Source: an uncultured Flavobacteriales bacterium
GTDB taxonomy: Bacteria > Bacteroidota > Bacteroidia > Flavobacteriales_D > CAJJDF01
Direction: 5' to 3'
Assembly: GCA_905182785.1 (NCBI GenBank)
Contig: CAJJDF010000036.1
Location: 1-64,000, forward strand
Length of the DNA stretch: 64,000 bases
This document shows positions 28,703 to 37,876 of the stretch, in pieces (position 1 is the stretch's first letter; every line of letters begins with the position of its first letter). The notes beneath the pieces were generated by a model, which made no database searches, was not told the DNA's origin, and saw only the letters and a program-made list of their open reading frames with translations. The position numbers and the translations under genes were made by a program.

Positions 28703-30595
28703 ATGAATTACCTCTCAATAGAAAATATATCAAAATCATACGGAATAAGAGTATTGTTTGACGAAGTTACCTTTGGAATAGACAAAGGAGATAAAATTGC
28801 TCTTGTTGCCAAAAATGGGACAGGAAAGTCTACTTTATTGAAAATTATTTGTGGTATAGAAACTGCTGATACTGGTCAAGTTATAATGAGAAATGATACT
28901 ACGGTTGGTTTCTTGGATCAAGCAGACTCTTTCGATAAATATTCAACCATAAAGGAATACATTTTTGATTCTCCTAAATTTAAAATTGTTCAAGAATACG
29001 AAGAATTAGCTGTGAATGCTCCAGAATCGGATGCTTTTCAGGATGCAATGGAAGAAATGAATCGTATTGGTGGTTGGGATGCTGAGCAACAAGCTCAAAA
29101 AATCCTATCAGTTTTAGGTCATCATGATTTTGAAAGAAGTGTAAAAAAAATGTCGGGAGGGGAACACAAAAGATTGGCTTTAGCTAAAGTTTTGTTGAAT
29201 GATCCAGATGTTTTGGTATTGGATGAACCGACCAATCACTTGGATTTAGATATGATTGAATGGTTGGAAGAATATTTGTCACAAAAGAATTTAACCTTGT
29301 TTATGGTTACTCACGACAGGTATTTTTTAGAAAGTATTTGTTCTGATATAATTGAACTGGATGGAGGAGAATGCTACAAATACAAAGGAAATTATTCTTA
29401 TTATTTGGAGAAAAGAGCGGAACGTTTTGCAAGTGATCAAACTACTATTGATAAGGCTAAAAATCTAATGAAGAAAGAATTGGATTGGCTGAGAAGACAA
29501 CCAAAAGCTAGAGGAACTAAGCAAAAAGCAAGAGTTGATGCATTTGGAGCAGTAAAAGAAGCGGCAACAAAAAAGATTGATAATTCTAAATTGGAATTAA
29601 AAGTACTTTCTACTAGGTTGGGTACAAAAATTCTTGAATTTCATAAAGTTTCCAAATCATTTGGAGATAATATAATGCTGGATAAGTTTACTTATAATTT
29701 TAAACGTCATGAAAAGATAGGAATTGTAGGGAAAAATGGAGTAGGGAAGACCACTTTTATTAATATGATAATGGATCAACTAGCTCCTGATTCTGGTAAA
29801 ATTGTAACGGGCGACACGGTAAAGTATGGTTATTACAACCAAAAAGGAATGAAGTTTAAGAAGGGAAAAAAAGTGATAGATATTGTAAAAGATATTGCAG
29901 AAGCTATTCCTCTAGAAAAAGGAAAGTCGATTACGGCTGCTCAGCTGTTGGAAAAGTTTTTCTTCCCTAAAGACATGCATTACCAGCAAGTAGAATTACT
30001 AAGTGGTGGAGAAAAGAAAAGGTTGTATTTGTTGACAATTTTATTAGAAAATCCTAATTTTTTAATTTTAGATGAGCCAACCAATGATTTGGATATCTAT
30101 ACGATACAGGCTTTAGAGAATTTCTTAGATTTATTTCAAGGTTGTTTAATTGTAATCTCTCACGATAGGTATTTTATTGATAAAGTGTGTGATCATATAT
30201 TCTATTTTAAAGGAAAAGGGTTGATTAAAGATATTTTGGGTAATTATACAAAATACAGAGAAATGTTGATTCTCGATAATGAGAAACAAAGAGTTGCCAA
30301 CAGAGAAGAAAAAAGTGACAGAGCTGAGAAATATGAGACTTTGGTAGAAAAAGAAGGAAAGCCAAAGAATAAACCAGCAATAAGTAACAACAAGAGAAAA
30401 GAGTTTATGAAACTTGAGTCTCAAATTGCTAAATTGGAAGCAGATAAAAAGAGCATTACAGAAAAAATGTACGATACAAGCCTAGCTCCAGAAGGCTTAC
30501 AAAAATTATCGGATGACCTTCAAAAAACTAGTGAAACATTAGACGAAAAGTCTTTGGAATGGATGGAGATTGCTGAGATGATGGAAGGGGAGTAA
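28703..30595 (+). CDS. ABC-F family ATPase (Uup/EttA-like)
   Basis: The 630-residue soluble protein has two ABC ATPase domains and no membrane part. The first Walker A is AKNGTGKST at 36-44 with signature MSGGEHKR, and the second Walker A is GKNGVGKTT with signature LSGGEKKR. The interdomain linker (about 235-300) is rich in Lys, as in ABC-F factors that act at the ribosomal exit site, and a C-terminal coiled coil (about 560-625) resembles Uup. Such proteins relieve stalled ribosomes or affect DNA structures. It is coupled to lysC (3 bases). Uup-like is favoured by the C-terminal coiled coil. Confidence 0.88.
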   Translation: MNYLSIENISKSYGIRVLFDEVTFGIDKGDKIALVAKNGTGKSTLLKIICGIETADTGQVIMRNDTTVGFLDQADSFDKYSTIKEYIFDSPKFKIVQEYEELAVNAPESDAFQDAMEEMNRIGGWDAEQQAQKILSVLGHHDFERSVKKMSGGEHKRLALAKVLLNDPDVLVLDEPTNHLDLDMIEWLEEYLSQKNLTLFMVTHDRYFLESICSDIIELDGGECYKYKGNYSYYLEKRAERFASDQTTIDKAKNLMKKELDWLRRQPKARGTKQKARVDAFGAVKEAATKKIDNSKLELKVLSTRLGTKILEFHKVSKSFGDNIMLDKFTYNFKRHEKIGIVGKNGVGKTTFINMIMDQLAPDSGKIVTGDTVKYGYYNQKGMKFKKGKKVIDIVKDIAEAIPLEKGKSITAAQLLEKFFFPKDMHYQQVELLSGGEKKRLYLLTILLENPNFLILDEPTNDLDIYTIQALENFLDLFQGCLIVISHDRYFIDKVCDHIFYFKGKGLIKDILGNYTKYREMLILDNEKQRVANREEKSDRAEKYETLVEKEGKPKNKPAISNNKRKEFMKLESQIAKLEADKKSITEKMYDTSLAPEGLQKLSDDLQKTSETLDEKSLEWMEIAEMMEGE

Positions 30596-30810
30596 ATCAA
30601 TTTCCGAGTTTTTTTTTAGCAATTTTAAGATTTAAGGATTCAATTTAGCTTAGGGAAAGAACTTTTTTACATAAAGTGAGAGGGTGAATAAACACCTACA
30701 ATCATAGATTAATAATAATCAAACTATTCTCAATTTACTGTTTGAAGTTTTCAGAGTCAATCTTTTTCCATATATACTAAATCATTAAGCATTTAAATGA
30801 AAACTCTTTG

Positions 30811-31368
30811 TTAGTTCTCTATCTTAATATGAGGATGAATATTAGATTTAGACTTTATCACTTTTAGTTTTGTAATACTAGCTATCTTGTCATTTTTTAT
30901 AATTATTCCAACTGCCATTGCTATAATAAATATCCAAGGAATAAATTGATAAACAAATAATAGAGCTAAAAATACTCCTTGAGCAAAACCTACAATTTTC
31001 AAACTATTGATATGTAAACGAGGAAAATTTTTGAATTTGATTAAGCTAAATAGAATAGCAAACAGATACACAAGTAGAAAACTATAAAACCAATATTTAA
31101 AAGGGTGAAAAAAATTCCAATGAAAATTAGAAATAGCAATAACGGCTAAGAAATAACACCCAATACTTGCTAATAAATCTAGTTTGTAACCATATTTAGA
31201 AGTCACATTAAGTTTTATGAGTATCCATTTATATATAATATCGATCAAGATACTGATTACAAAAATAATTAGAAATAAAGTCTCCTCATTCTCATACATC
31301 AACAATATTAAAAGAGGAGGAAACATAAGCAGCCTATATACAGAAACTATGTTGGGTAAGTATTTCAT
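30811..31368 (-). CDS. CDP-alcohol phosphotransferase-like membrane protein with degenerate active site
   Basis: The 185-residue protein has six hydrophobic segments and starts like phosphatidyltransferases (MKYLPNIVSVYRLLMFPPLLILL). In this family the catalytic motif is DxxDGxxARx8GxxxDxxxD. Here the segment at about 42-67 aligns with exact spacing as D-IIYK-WILI-G-YKL-D-LLAS. The first Asp, the Gly and the third Asp survive, while the second Asp, the Gly after it, the Ala-Arg pair and the last Asp have become Tyr, Lys, Leu-Ile and Ser. It is therefore probably a catalytically dead relative. Function unknown. It lies downstream of ABC-F and converges with it. Confidence 0.65.
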   Translation of the reverse strand: MKYLPNIVSVYRLLMFPPLLILLMYENEETLFLIIFVISILIDIIYKWILIKLNVTSKYGYKLDLLASIGCYFLAVIAISNFHWNFFHPFKYWFYSFLLVYLFAILFSLIKFKNFPRLHINSLKIVGFAQGVFLALLFVYQFIPWIFIIAMAVGIIIKNDKIASITKLKVIKSKSNIHPHIKIEN

Positions 31369-31436
31369 TGGTTGGTTTATTATATCATTCTGAACTTAAT
31401 TTAAAATCTGTTAGTTAGTTGTTCTTTTTTAAGCAA

Positions 31437-31465
31437 ACAGACCCTGAATCTAGTTCAGGGTCTGT
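31437..31465 (-). terminator. Terminator after the CsgG/LpoB-like outer-membrane protein gene
   Basis: A 12-base perfect stem (ACAGACCCTGAA) with a 5-base loop, 15 bases past the stop on the minus strand. The T tract after it is short and interrupted, so termination may be partial. Confidence 0.6.
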
Positions 31466-31479
31466 CATATTTTTACTGT

Positions 31480-32601
31480 TTACTTCCCCTTTGCATTAAA
31501 TCCAAAGGATATTCCAGCTCTAAAACTTTTCTTCTGCATTACAACAAAAGCATTCACAGGGATATTCAAATCTCCACTTTTTATACTGAAACCTGCACCA
31601 AATAAGAAACCTGCAGTTAATTTCACATTTCCACGGCTATCCATTCTTGTGAACATATCGTTAGGATTTGGAATAGAATCCGTCCATTCGTTACTTCTTT
31701 TCCAATCTCCTCCTTCGTAGTATCCTTCGCTTACTTTGGTAAATCCAAAAGTGGGTCCAAATGCAAATTCAATTCCTGATTTATTATCTCTTAATCCGTG
31801 TAAAATTGTTAAGGAAGGTAAGAACAAACCTTGTTCAAGACCAGTTATTGTAGGGATAAACTCAAATAATCCTTGCACTCTTCCTTGGTTTAAATATTGT
31901 CTTTCAAATTGGTAACCAAATTGAAATAGAGTAGATGAGGCATCAAACCCACCTACAGATTCAGATTCGCTTAATCGACTTCCGTTTTCTCCAAACACAT
32001 GAACCACTCCCATTCTTACTCCAGAAAGATTTAATCTTTTTACGTTAGGATTGTTCACGGGACTTTCTCTGCTTTCTAGTTTCGTCAAATAATCATCTAA
32101 TTGTTTGTCCTTATCAAAGAGATACATATCTTGTAATGTTATTAAAATCATGTTTTTAAGTTGCTCTGGAATATTTTTATATTCCCTTGACTTAGATCGA
32201 GTTATTTTACCTGTTTTTACATCAAATTCTCTAAAAGAAATAATAACGTTCTCTCTCGTTCTTTCCACATAACCACTTAGCATTTTATCTGTTTTTAATA
32301 GTTTTCCTATTTTTTCTAAACACTGAATACTGTAACAAGCGTAAGATAATTTGGACTCAGGTGATTTCTCTGTCTCTTCACTCAAAACATAATTAATATC
32401 TTGGTCGTAGCTTATAGTGTAAACATTCAGTTTGTTCATCAAGTGTCTCGTTAGGTTTCCTGCTTGTTCAGAATTTATCAAGCCTTCCCCTTTTACTTGA
32501 ATATCTAGTACAGTACACGTTTCTTTTATTTCGTTTTGTGCGTAAACAGTAGAATTAAATAATATTACTGTTCCTAGTATTAATTTTTTGATAGTTTTCA
32601 T
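31480..32601 (-). CDS. Exported protein with CsgG/LpoB-like N-terminal domain and C-terminal beta-barrel-like region
   Basis: The 373-residue protein has a signal peptide (about 1-21, ending VYAQ). The N-terminal part (about 25-160) follows the pattern of CsgG/TolB-N/LpoB-like domains: CTVLDIQVKGEGLINSEQAGNLT at the start, ACYSIQCLEKIGKLLKTDKMLSG in the middle, then a short strand with TGKITRSKSREY. The second half (about 190-373) has alternating strands and ends with a typical barrel-like stretch (AFVVMQKKSFRAGISFGFN). It is probably an outer-membrane or periplasmic envelope protein. The family is recognised by pattern only and the function is unknown. Confidence 0.55.
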   Translation of the reverse strand: MKTIKKLILGTVILFNSTVYAQNEIKETCTVLDIQVKGEGLINSEQAGNLTRHLMNKLNVYTISYDQDINYVLSEETEKSPESKLSYACYSIQCLEKIGKLLKTDKMLSGYVERTRENVIISFREFDVKTGKITRSKSREYKNIPEQLKNMILITLQDMYLFDKDKQLDDYLTKLESRESPVNNPNVKRLNLSGVRMGVVHVFGENGSRLSESESVGGFDASSTLFQFGYQFERQYLNQGRVQGLFEFIPTITGLEQGLFLPSLTILHGLRDNKSGIEFAFGPTFGFTKVSEGYYEGGDWKRSNEWTDSIPNPNDMFTRMDSRGNVKLTAGFLFGAGFSIKSGDLNIPVNAFVVMQKKSFRAGISFGFNAKGK

Positions 32602-32765
32602 TACTTTAGTTTTTGTTTTAATTATGAAACAAAATTGAGAAATCTAGTTCAAGTATAAAAGGTAAAATTGAACAATTACTTACATTTTATTTTGGAATAA
32701 AATATTACAAATAACTATTAAATAGAATTTTATTTTAAAATAAACTGACAATAAAAAACAATAAA

Positions 32766-33554
32766 TTGAAGAGTAAAAGACAAGGAAACATAATAAACAG
32801 AGGCATAGGAATCTTTGTTTGGCTATTTTTGATTACTAATTTCTTTTATGTTGCCAATGAATTTTATCCTTTGCGGGATGTCTATGAGAAACTATTTCCT
32901 ATTCATTATAAATCCTACAGTGAGTTTGGAATAAAAATCCCAACCCAATACAAAGTACATGGAATAGATGTTTCTCACCACCAAGGAAGAATAAATTGGG
33001 AAATGGTAAACAAAATGAAAGACAAGGATCTTTCCCTTGATTTCGCTTTTATAAAAGCAACAGAAGGCCTTTCACACAAAGACAGGCGTTTTAAGTATAA
33101 TTGGAAGAATGCAAAATCTCAAAAGATTATAAGAGGAGCCTATCATTATTTCAAACCCAATGTAAAAGCGGTAAAACAAGCCAATCATTTCATAAGAACT
33201 GTAACATTACAAAAAGGAGATTTTCCTCCAGTGATTGATATTGAGGAAAAAGGAAATGTGAGCTCGGCTCAATTGATGAAAGGAATAAAGATATTTGCCG
33301 ATTTAGTCCAAAAATATTACGGAGTAAAACCAATTATTTATACTTATCACGATTTTTACAAACAAAATTTTGACAATACGTTTGATAATTACACACTATG
33401 GATTGCCCATTATTATGTAAAATCACCAGACAGTAAAGCTTGGAATTTTTGGCAACATAACGATAAGGGAACAGTTTCTGGAATTAATACTCCCGTAGAT
33501 TTCAATGTTTTTAATCGAGATTTAGAACAAATGAAGAGAGAATTGATTAAATAA
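32766..33554 (+). CDS. GH25 lysozyme with N-terminal membrane anchor
   Basis: The 262-residue protein starts at TTG and has a short basic N terminus and one transmembrane helix (about 13-31), so it is anchored in the inner membrane facing the periplasm. The GH25 muramidase domain (about 63-255) has Asp68 in GIDVSHHQG and the catalytic pair Asp158 and Glu160 in VIDIE, plus AFIKATEG and GAYHYF. It would cut the beta-1,4 bond between MurNAc and GlcNAc. The gene is monocistronic. It may serve cell-wall turnover rather than attack on other cells, as no secretion beyond the membrane is indicated. Confidence 0.9.
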   Translation: MKSKRQGNIINRGIGIFVWLFLITNFFYVANEFYPLRDVYEKLFPIHYKSYSEFGIKIPTQYKVHGIDVSHHQGRINWEMVNKMKDKDLSLDFAFIKATEGLSHKDRRFKYNWKNAKSQKIIRGAYHYFKPNVKAVKQANHFIRTVTLQKGDFPPVIDIEEKGNVSSAQLMKGIKIFADLVQKYYGVKPIIYTYHDFYKQNFDNTFDNYTLWIAHYYVKSPDSKAWNFWQHNDKGTVSGINTPVDFNVFNRDLEQMKRELIK

Positions 33555-33608
33555 ACTCTTAATAAATAAAAGATTCTAATTTAAATCCAAATTTCGTAAT
33601 TTCGCACC

Positions 33609-34379
33609 ATGATTTTAACCGATACCCACACCCATCTTTACGCGAATCAATTTGATGAGGACCGTGAAGAAATGATAAAGAGATGTTTTGATGATGAAAT
33701 TACTCGTTTGTTTTTACCTAACATTGATACTACTTCTGTAGATGGAATGATGGAGTTGGTATACCAATATCCAGAAAATTGTTTTCCAATGATAGGAATT
33801 CATCCTTGCTCGGTAAACGAGAATTGGAGAAAGGAACTAGATGATTATGTTGAGTTGTTGAAAAAAAATAAGTTCTATGCCATTGGAGAAATAGGGATTG
33901 ATTTGTACTGGGATAAAACAACTTTAGGAATTCAGCAAGCTGCATTTGAAGCGCAAATAATCTTAGCTAAAGAAAAGAAATTACCTATTGTTATTCATGC
34001 TAGAGATAGTTTTGACGAGATTTTCAAAATTGTAGACAAACACAATGATGAAAACTTAACAGGTATTTTTCATTGTTTTACTGGAACAAAAGAACAGGCT
34101 CAAAAAATCATAGGTTACAAAGGATTTATGATTGGAATAGGAGGGGTGGTTACTTTTAAAAATGCTGGATTAGATAAAGTAGTGAAAGAAATTCCTATGG
34201 AACACTTGGTTCTTGAAACTGATTCTCCTTATTTGGCTCCACATCCGTATAGAGGAAAAAGAAATGAATCTTCTTTCTTAAAAGTAATAGCACATAAAAT
34301 TGCAGAAATTCATGAAGTTTCTTTAGAAGAAGTTGCAAACATTACTACAGAGAACAGTAAAGCAATTTTTGGCATATAA
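33609..34379 (+). CDS. tatD: TatD family metal-dependent hydrolase
   Basis: The 256-residue TIM-barrel deoxyribonuclease-like enzyme has the metal ligands of TatD: His7 and His9 in TDTHTHL, Glu in AIGEIGIDLYWD (about 95), His in VIHARDSF, His in FHCFTGT and Asp in LETDSPYLAPHPYRGKRNE. TatD proteins are 3'-5' exonucleases or D-aminoacyl hydrolase relatives acting in DNA repair. It is intact and of normal length. It lies 54 bases after the GH25 gene. Confidence 0.95.
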   Translation: MILTDTHTHLYANQFDEDREEMIKRCFDDEITRLFLPNIDTTSVDGMMELVYQYPENCFPMIGIHPCSVNENWRKELDDYVELLKKNKFYAIGEIGIDLYWDKTTLGIQQAAFEAQIILAKEKKLPIVIHARDSFDEIFKIVDKHNDENLTGIFHCFTGTKEQAQKIIGYKGFMIGIGGVVTFKNAGLDKVVKEIPMEHLVLETDSPYLAPHPYRGKRNESSFLKVIAHKIAEIHEVSLEEVANITTENSKAIFGI

Positions 34380-34441
34380 ATTGTAAGGTTTGTTACGTTA
34401 ACAAGTTGTTACAGTTACGAGAATAAAAAATGAATTTTTCG

Positions 34442-34449
34442 TATATTTG
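34442..34449 (+). promoter_or_regulatory. -7 promoter element of the thioredoxin-like gene
   Basis: TATATTTG matches TAnnTTTG and lies 24 bases before the ATG at 34474. It overlaps an in-frame TTG at 34447, which therefore cannot be the start codon. Confidence 0.5.
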
Positions 34450-34473
34450 AATCATATAAAATATAAATACATT

Positions 34474-34998
34474 ATGAAAATTATTAACATTACTCTAATT
34501 GCTATTCTAGCGTTTGGATTATCAACTAGTTTTACGACTACAAACAAAGAAGCAATCACTGAAAATGTAAACGAATTATCTTGGTTTACAGATTTCCAAA
34601 AAGCAGATGCTGAATCAAAAAAGACGGGAAAGCCTATTTTTGGGTTCTTTACAGGAAGTGACTGGTGTGGATGGTGTACTAGATTAAAAGCGAATGTGTT
34701 TGCAAAAGATGATTTCAAAAAATGGGCGAAAGAAAGCGTTATTTTATTGGAATTAGATTTTCCAAGAAAAAAACAATTGCCAGCAAATATTAAAGCTCAA
34801 AATCAACAATTGGCTCAAGTATTTAAAGTAAGAGGATATCCTACGGTTTGGATATTCAATACAACTAGAAAAGCAGATTCAAAAGAAATAAGCATTAATC
34901 AATGGGGAAAGCTTAGTTATCCTAGAACAGAGGCAGGTAAAGAATCTCAAAAGTTTTTGGCTGATGCAGCAAAAATATTTGCAGCTCAGAAAAAGTAA
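34474..34998 (+). CDS. Periplasmic thioredoxin-fold protein
   Basis: Starting at the ATG at 34474 the protein has 174 residues with a signal peptide (about 1-19) and a thioredoxin-like domain whose active site reads WCGWC, that is CGWC, with the preceding GSD. The rest of the fold ends with RGYPTVWIFNT, the cis-proline motif. It is thus a periplasmic disulfide reductase or isomerase. The N-terminal part with FAGFFTGSDWCGWC resembles DUF255/thioredoxin_7 proteins. The upstream promoter box rules out the longer frame. Confidence 0.82.
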   Translation: MKIINITLIAILAFGLSTSFTTTNKEAITENVNELSWFTDFQKADAESKKTGKPIFGFFTGSDWCGWCTRLKANVFAKDDFKKWAKESVILLELDFPRKKQLPANIKAQNQQLAQVFKVRGYPTVWIFNTTRKADSKEISINQWGKLSYPRTEAGKESQKFLADAAKIFAAQKK

Positions 34999-35066
34999 AT
35001 TTCAATATTATTAAATTTTCTTTAAGACTTTAATCTTTATTTATAATAATTTACTTTTAAGCGATT

Positions 35067-36233
35067 ATGAAATCAAATAAAAATATTTTAGAAGTAGCCC
35101 AAGTTTTTTTTAAGCTTGGGCTTATTGCTTTTGGTGGACCCGCGGCTCATGTTTCTATGATGGAGGATGAAATTGTAACCAAAAGAAAATGGATGGATCG
35201 TCAACATTTTCTAGATTTGATGGGAGCAACCAACCTTATTCCTGGACCCAATTCTACAGAAATGACAATGCATTGCGGTTATCAAAGGGCAGGAGTTATT
35301 GGATTATTTGTAGCAGGTTTTTGTTTTATATTTCCAGCAATTGTTATTACTTGCATTCTTGCATTCCTTTATGTAGAATACGGAACAATGCCACAAGTAG
35401 AGCAATTTGTATTTGGAATTAAACCAGCTGTTTTAGCTATTATTGCAGGAGCTGTCCTCAAGTTAGGTAAAAAAGCACTCAAAAGCTGGGAATTAGGAGT
35501 TTTAGGAGCGTTTGTAATCGCAGCTAGTCTATCAGGAATAAATGAGGTGTTAGCTTTGTTAGGAGCTGGTATTTTAGGTGCAATCATCTTTTATTCTCAG
35601 GAAAAAAAAACAGGAAAGTCTTATAAATCCTTACTTCCTTTTCTCTCTTTAAATTTGACAACAGCTGTAATTGTAAAATCTGCTATTCCTGCAATGAAAG
35701 TATTTTGGATATTTCTTAAAGTTGGAGCTGTATTATATGGAAGTGGATATGTGCTTTTCGCATATTTAGAAGACGAATTAGTTTCTGCAGGTTACATGAC
35801 AATGGCAGAACTGCTAGACGCCATTGCGGTAGGGCAATTTACTCCTGGTCCAGTATTGTCTACGGCAACATTTATTGGGTATCAATTGGCAGGATTTAAG
35901 GGGGCTATGGCTGCTTCTGTTGGTATTTTTCTTCCTTCTTTTGTATTTGTATGGATGCTAAATCCTCTGGTTAAAAAAATGAGAAGTTCTAAGTTCCTAG
36001 GCTATTTCTTGGATTCGGTAAATATTGCAGCTGTTTCAATTATGCTAGCAGTATTATTTACAATGGGAAAAGAAACGATATTTCCAACTCTTAATGAAGA
36101 AATGTTATTCTCTTGGCAAGCATTAGTTATTGCTGCTCTTAGTTTCTTCTTTGTATTTGGTCCAAAGAAACTGAACTCTATGTGGGTTGTAATAGGAGGT
36201 GGATTTTTAGGGTATTTATTGAGTTTTGTTTAA
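35067..36233 (+). CDS. chrA: Chromate transporter (CHR family, long form)
   Basis: The 388-residue protein has two homologous halves of six hydrophobic segments. Each starts with the CHR motif: FFKLGLIAFGGPAAHVSMMEDE with GATNLIPGPNSTEM in the first, and FLKVGAVLYGSGYVLFAYLEDE with AVGQFTPGPVLSTATF in the second. ChrA expels chromate by proton exchange in Proteobacteria; whether this Bacteroidota member does, or handles another anion, is open. It is a single intact gene with no regulator nearby. Confidence 0.92.
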   Translation: MKSNKNILEVAQVFFKLGLIAFGGPAAHVSMMEDEIVTKRKWMDRQHFLDLMGATNLIPGPNSTEMTMHCGYQRAGVIGLFVAGFCFIFPAIVITCILAFLYVEYGTMPQVEQFVFGIKPAVLAIIAGAVLKLGKKALKSWELGVLGAFVIAASLSGINEVLALLGAGILGAIIFYSQEKKTGKSYKSLLPFLSLNLTTAVIVKSAIPAMKVFWIFLKVGAVLYGSGYVLFAYLEDELVSAGYMTMAELLDAIAVGQFTPGPVLSTATFIGYQLAGFKGAMAASVGIFLPSFVFVWMLNPLVKKMRSSKFLGYFLDSVNIAAVSIMLAVLFTMGKETIFPTLNEEMLFSWQALVIAALSFFFVFGPKKLNSMWVVIGGGFLGYLLSFV

Positions 36234-36371
36234 GTTGCTTATTAACTTATCAATGAAATAAACTTTGTTTTGAAAGGCTTAGAAAAAAAATCTAAAAGTT
36301 CTCTATTAATTTGATAATTGATTAAAATTACCTTTCTATTACATCTTTAACTCTAGGCGTTTTTATTGATT

Positions 36372-36965
36372 TTAATAAAATATGTACACAAAAAAAACAG
36401 ATCTATATAGTTTTTCATTTCTATATATCTTTTTATTTAAAATCAAATTTTTATCATAAGTATAATAATGAGTTTCAATATTTCCTATTGCATAGGTTAT
36501 TTCAGAAGAGGTGTGTAATCCTTCTTTATTATAATTTTTACATTCAGAAATGATTGGGTTTTCAGTGTAGAACCCATTGATAAGAAATACGGGCTCTGTG
36601 TTCCTATAACTCTTATAAATTAGATTTCCTTTCTTATTATATTTGTAATTTATTGTAGTAAATGCAGGATTCTCTTTTGTACCCACAGTATCGGTATAAA
36701 TAAATCTATCCCTTTTTTCACCAAGGTTTTTACGCTTTTTTTGGGTTGTTCTATAATTGTATCTTTTCTCAATTATATTCCCATCTGAATTATAAAAATA
36801 ATAATTTAATAATCTAGTATCACTAGATTTTGAGGAATGTAAAATTTCGAAATGCTTTATTTCTTTAATATTATTGAAGGGGCTGATTTCATCAAAATTT
36901 AATTCTTGAGAAAATGAATTCGCAGTAAATACATTTAAAAAGAAAATCAATACAAAAGCTCTCAT
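36372..36965 (-). CDS. Exported protein with YD-type repeats
   Basis: The 197-residue protein has a signal peptide (about 1-20, ending NSFSQ). The mature part contains four diverged units of the pattern YxYNxxGNxIxKxY: YYFYNSDGNIIEKRYNY, YKYNKKGNLIYKSYRN, a KNYNKEGLHTSSEITY and YYTYDKNLILNKKIYR. Such units resemble YD/RHS repeats, which form beta strands and bind ligands or encapsulate toxins. No toxin domain is present. Function unknown; it is likely lineage-specific and its base composition is AT-rich like its surroundings. Confidence 0.6.
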   Translation of the reverse strand: MRAFVLIFFLNVFTANSFSQELNFDEISPFNNIKEIKHFEILHSSKSSDTRLLNYYFYNSDGNIIEKRYNYRTTQKKRKNLGEKRDRFIYTDTVGTKENPAFTTINYKYNKKGNLIYKSYRNTEPVFLINGFYTENPIISECKNYNKEGLHTSSEITYAIGNIETHYYTYDKNLILNKKIYRNEKLYRSVFFVYIFY

Positions 36966-37366
36966 AATAAATAGTTGTTTTTTTAATATTATTTGAATTA
37001 TCTAACGAAGTTGGAATATAAATCAATAGCTGGGAAAAAGTGTGTTTTAGCTTTATATTTCTTCCTGTTTTATGGAAGAAGAGAGGTTTCTGTCTACTTC
37101 ATTTCTTACTAATTATGTTCTTTTTCAAAGATGACAATTTTTCGTTAATTTTAGCTTCATATTTAGTGAAAATTATTTCAATAGTTTTGATTTTAAATTC
37201 TTTGTAATTATTTTTTTAATTAATCTACAGAATCATGTTCTGATTAAACAAAGAATTTATAAATTTAATCAGTAGATAAAAATATCTTTTAAATAAAAAA
37301 ACAAAATGTGTGTTTTCTGATATTAGATTAATATTAAAACAGGAGGTATTTCTGAAGTAATTTACT
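36966..37366. other. Divergent intergenic region, AT-rich
   Basis: About 400 bases with no gene or strong hairpin; very AT-rich with T and A runs. It must carry the promoter for the YD-repeat gene, but no exact TAnnTTTG element was located on the minus strand. Confidence 0.35.
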
Positions 37367-37374
37367 TACTTTTG
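37367..37374 (+). promoter_or_regulatory. -7 promoter element of the DUF2452 gene
   Basis: TACTTTTG matches TAnnTTTG and lies 17 bases before the ATG at 37392. Confidence 0.45.
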
Positions 37375-37391
37375 TTAAACAAAATAGATAA

Positions 37392-37799
37392 ATGCCTAAA
37401 CAAAAAGAAAAAAAGCCGGATCAAGTAGTTTTTAATGAAACAACACAAAGGTATGATGCTGCTATAAAGCAGTATGGGACAAATATTGGTGCTCCAAGTA
37501 TTTCGACTACTAATGTTAAAACTTGGAAGAACGTTGGAATTTCTAAGGTAAATCACTTGCTAAACACGAAGTTTAGCGCAATACAGAAAGAATACGAGCA
37601 ATTATTAGAAGAGCACAAATGGAATGATATTATTTATAATACCGAATATAATTTTGAACCTATTGTTGGTCAAATTTATCATTTATACAACAGAGAAGAC
37701 GGAAGTACTTTTTTAAGTGTAATTGCCCCAGAGACTTTTAAGTATGAATTCATCGGTTCATTTCAGCTTACTTTTGAGCAAGTTTGGAAGAAACTATAA
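37392..37799 (+). CDS. DUF2452 domain protein
   Basis: The 135-residue soluble protein opens with a Lys-rich N terminus and the family signature KPDQVVFNETTQRYDAAIKQYGTNIGAPSI. A helical middle (LLNTKFSAIQKEYEQLLEEH) and a beta-rich end (GQIYHLYNREDGSTFLSVIAPE) follow. DUF2452 is widespread in Bacteroidota and some eukaryotes; its function is not established. A promoter box precedes it and a bidirectional terminator follows it. It is monocistronic. Confidence 0.75.
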   Translation: MPKQKEKKPDQVVFNETTQRYDAAIKQYGTNIGAPSISTTNVKTWKNVGISKVNHLLNTKFSAIQKEYEQLLEEHKWNDIIYNTEYNFEPIVGQIYHLYNREDGSTFLSVIAPETFKYEFIGSFQLTFEQVWKKL

Positions 37800-37826
37800 C
37801 AAGCAATTAAAAATATTTTTCATAAT

Positions 37827-37858
37827 AAAACCTCCTAAATAACTATTTAGGAGGTTTT
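37827..37858. terminator. Bidirectional terminator between DUF2452 and outer-membrane protein genes
   Basis: A 14-base perfect stem (AAAACCTCCTAAAT) with a 4-base loop, flanked by A and T runs, between convergent genes. Confidence 0.85.
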
Positions 37859-37876
37859 AATTTTTTATTGTTAGAG

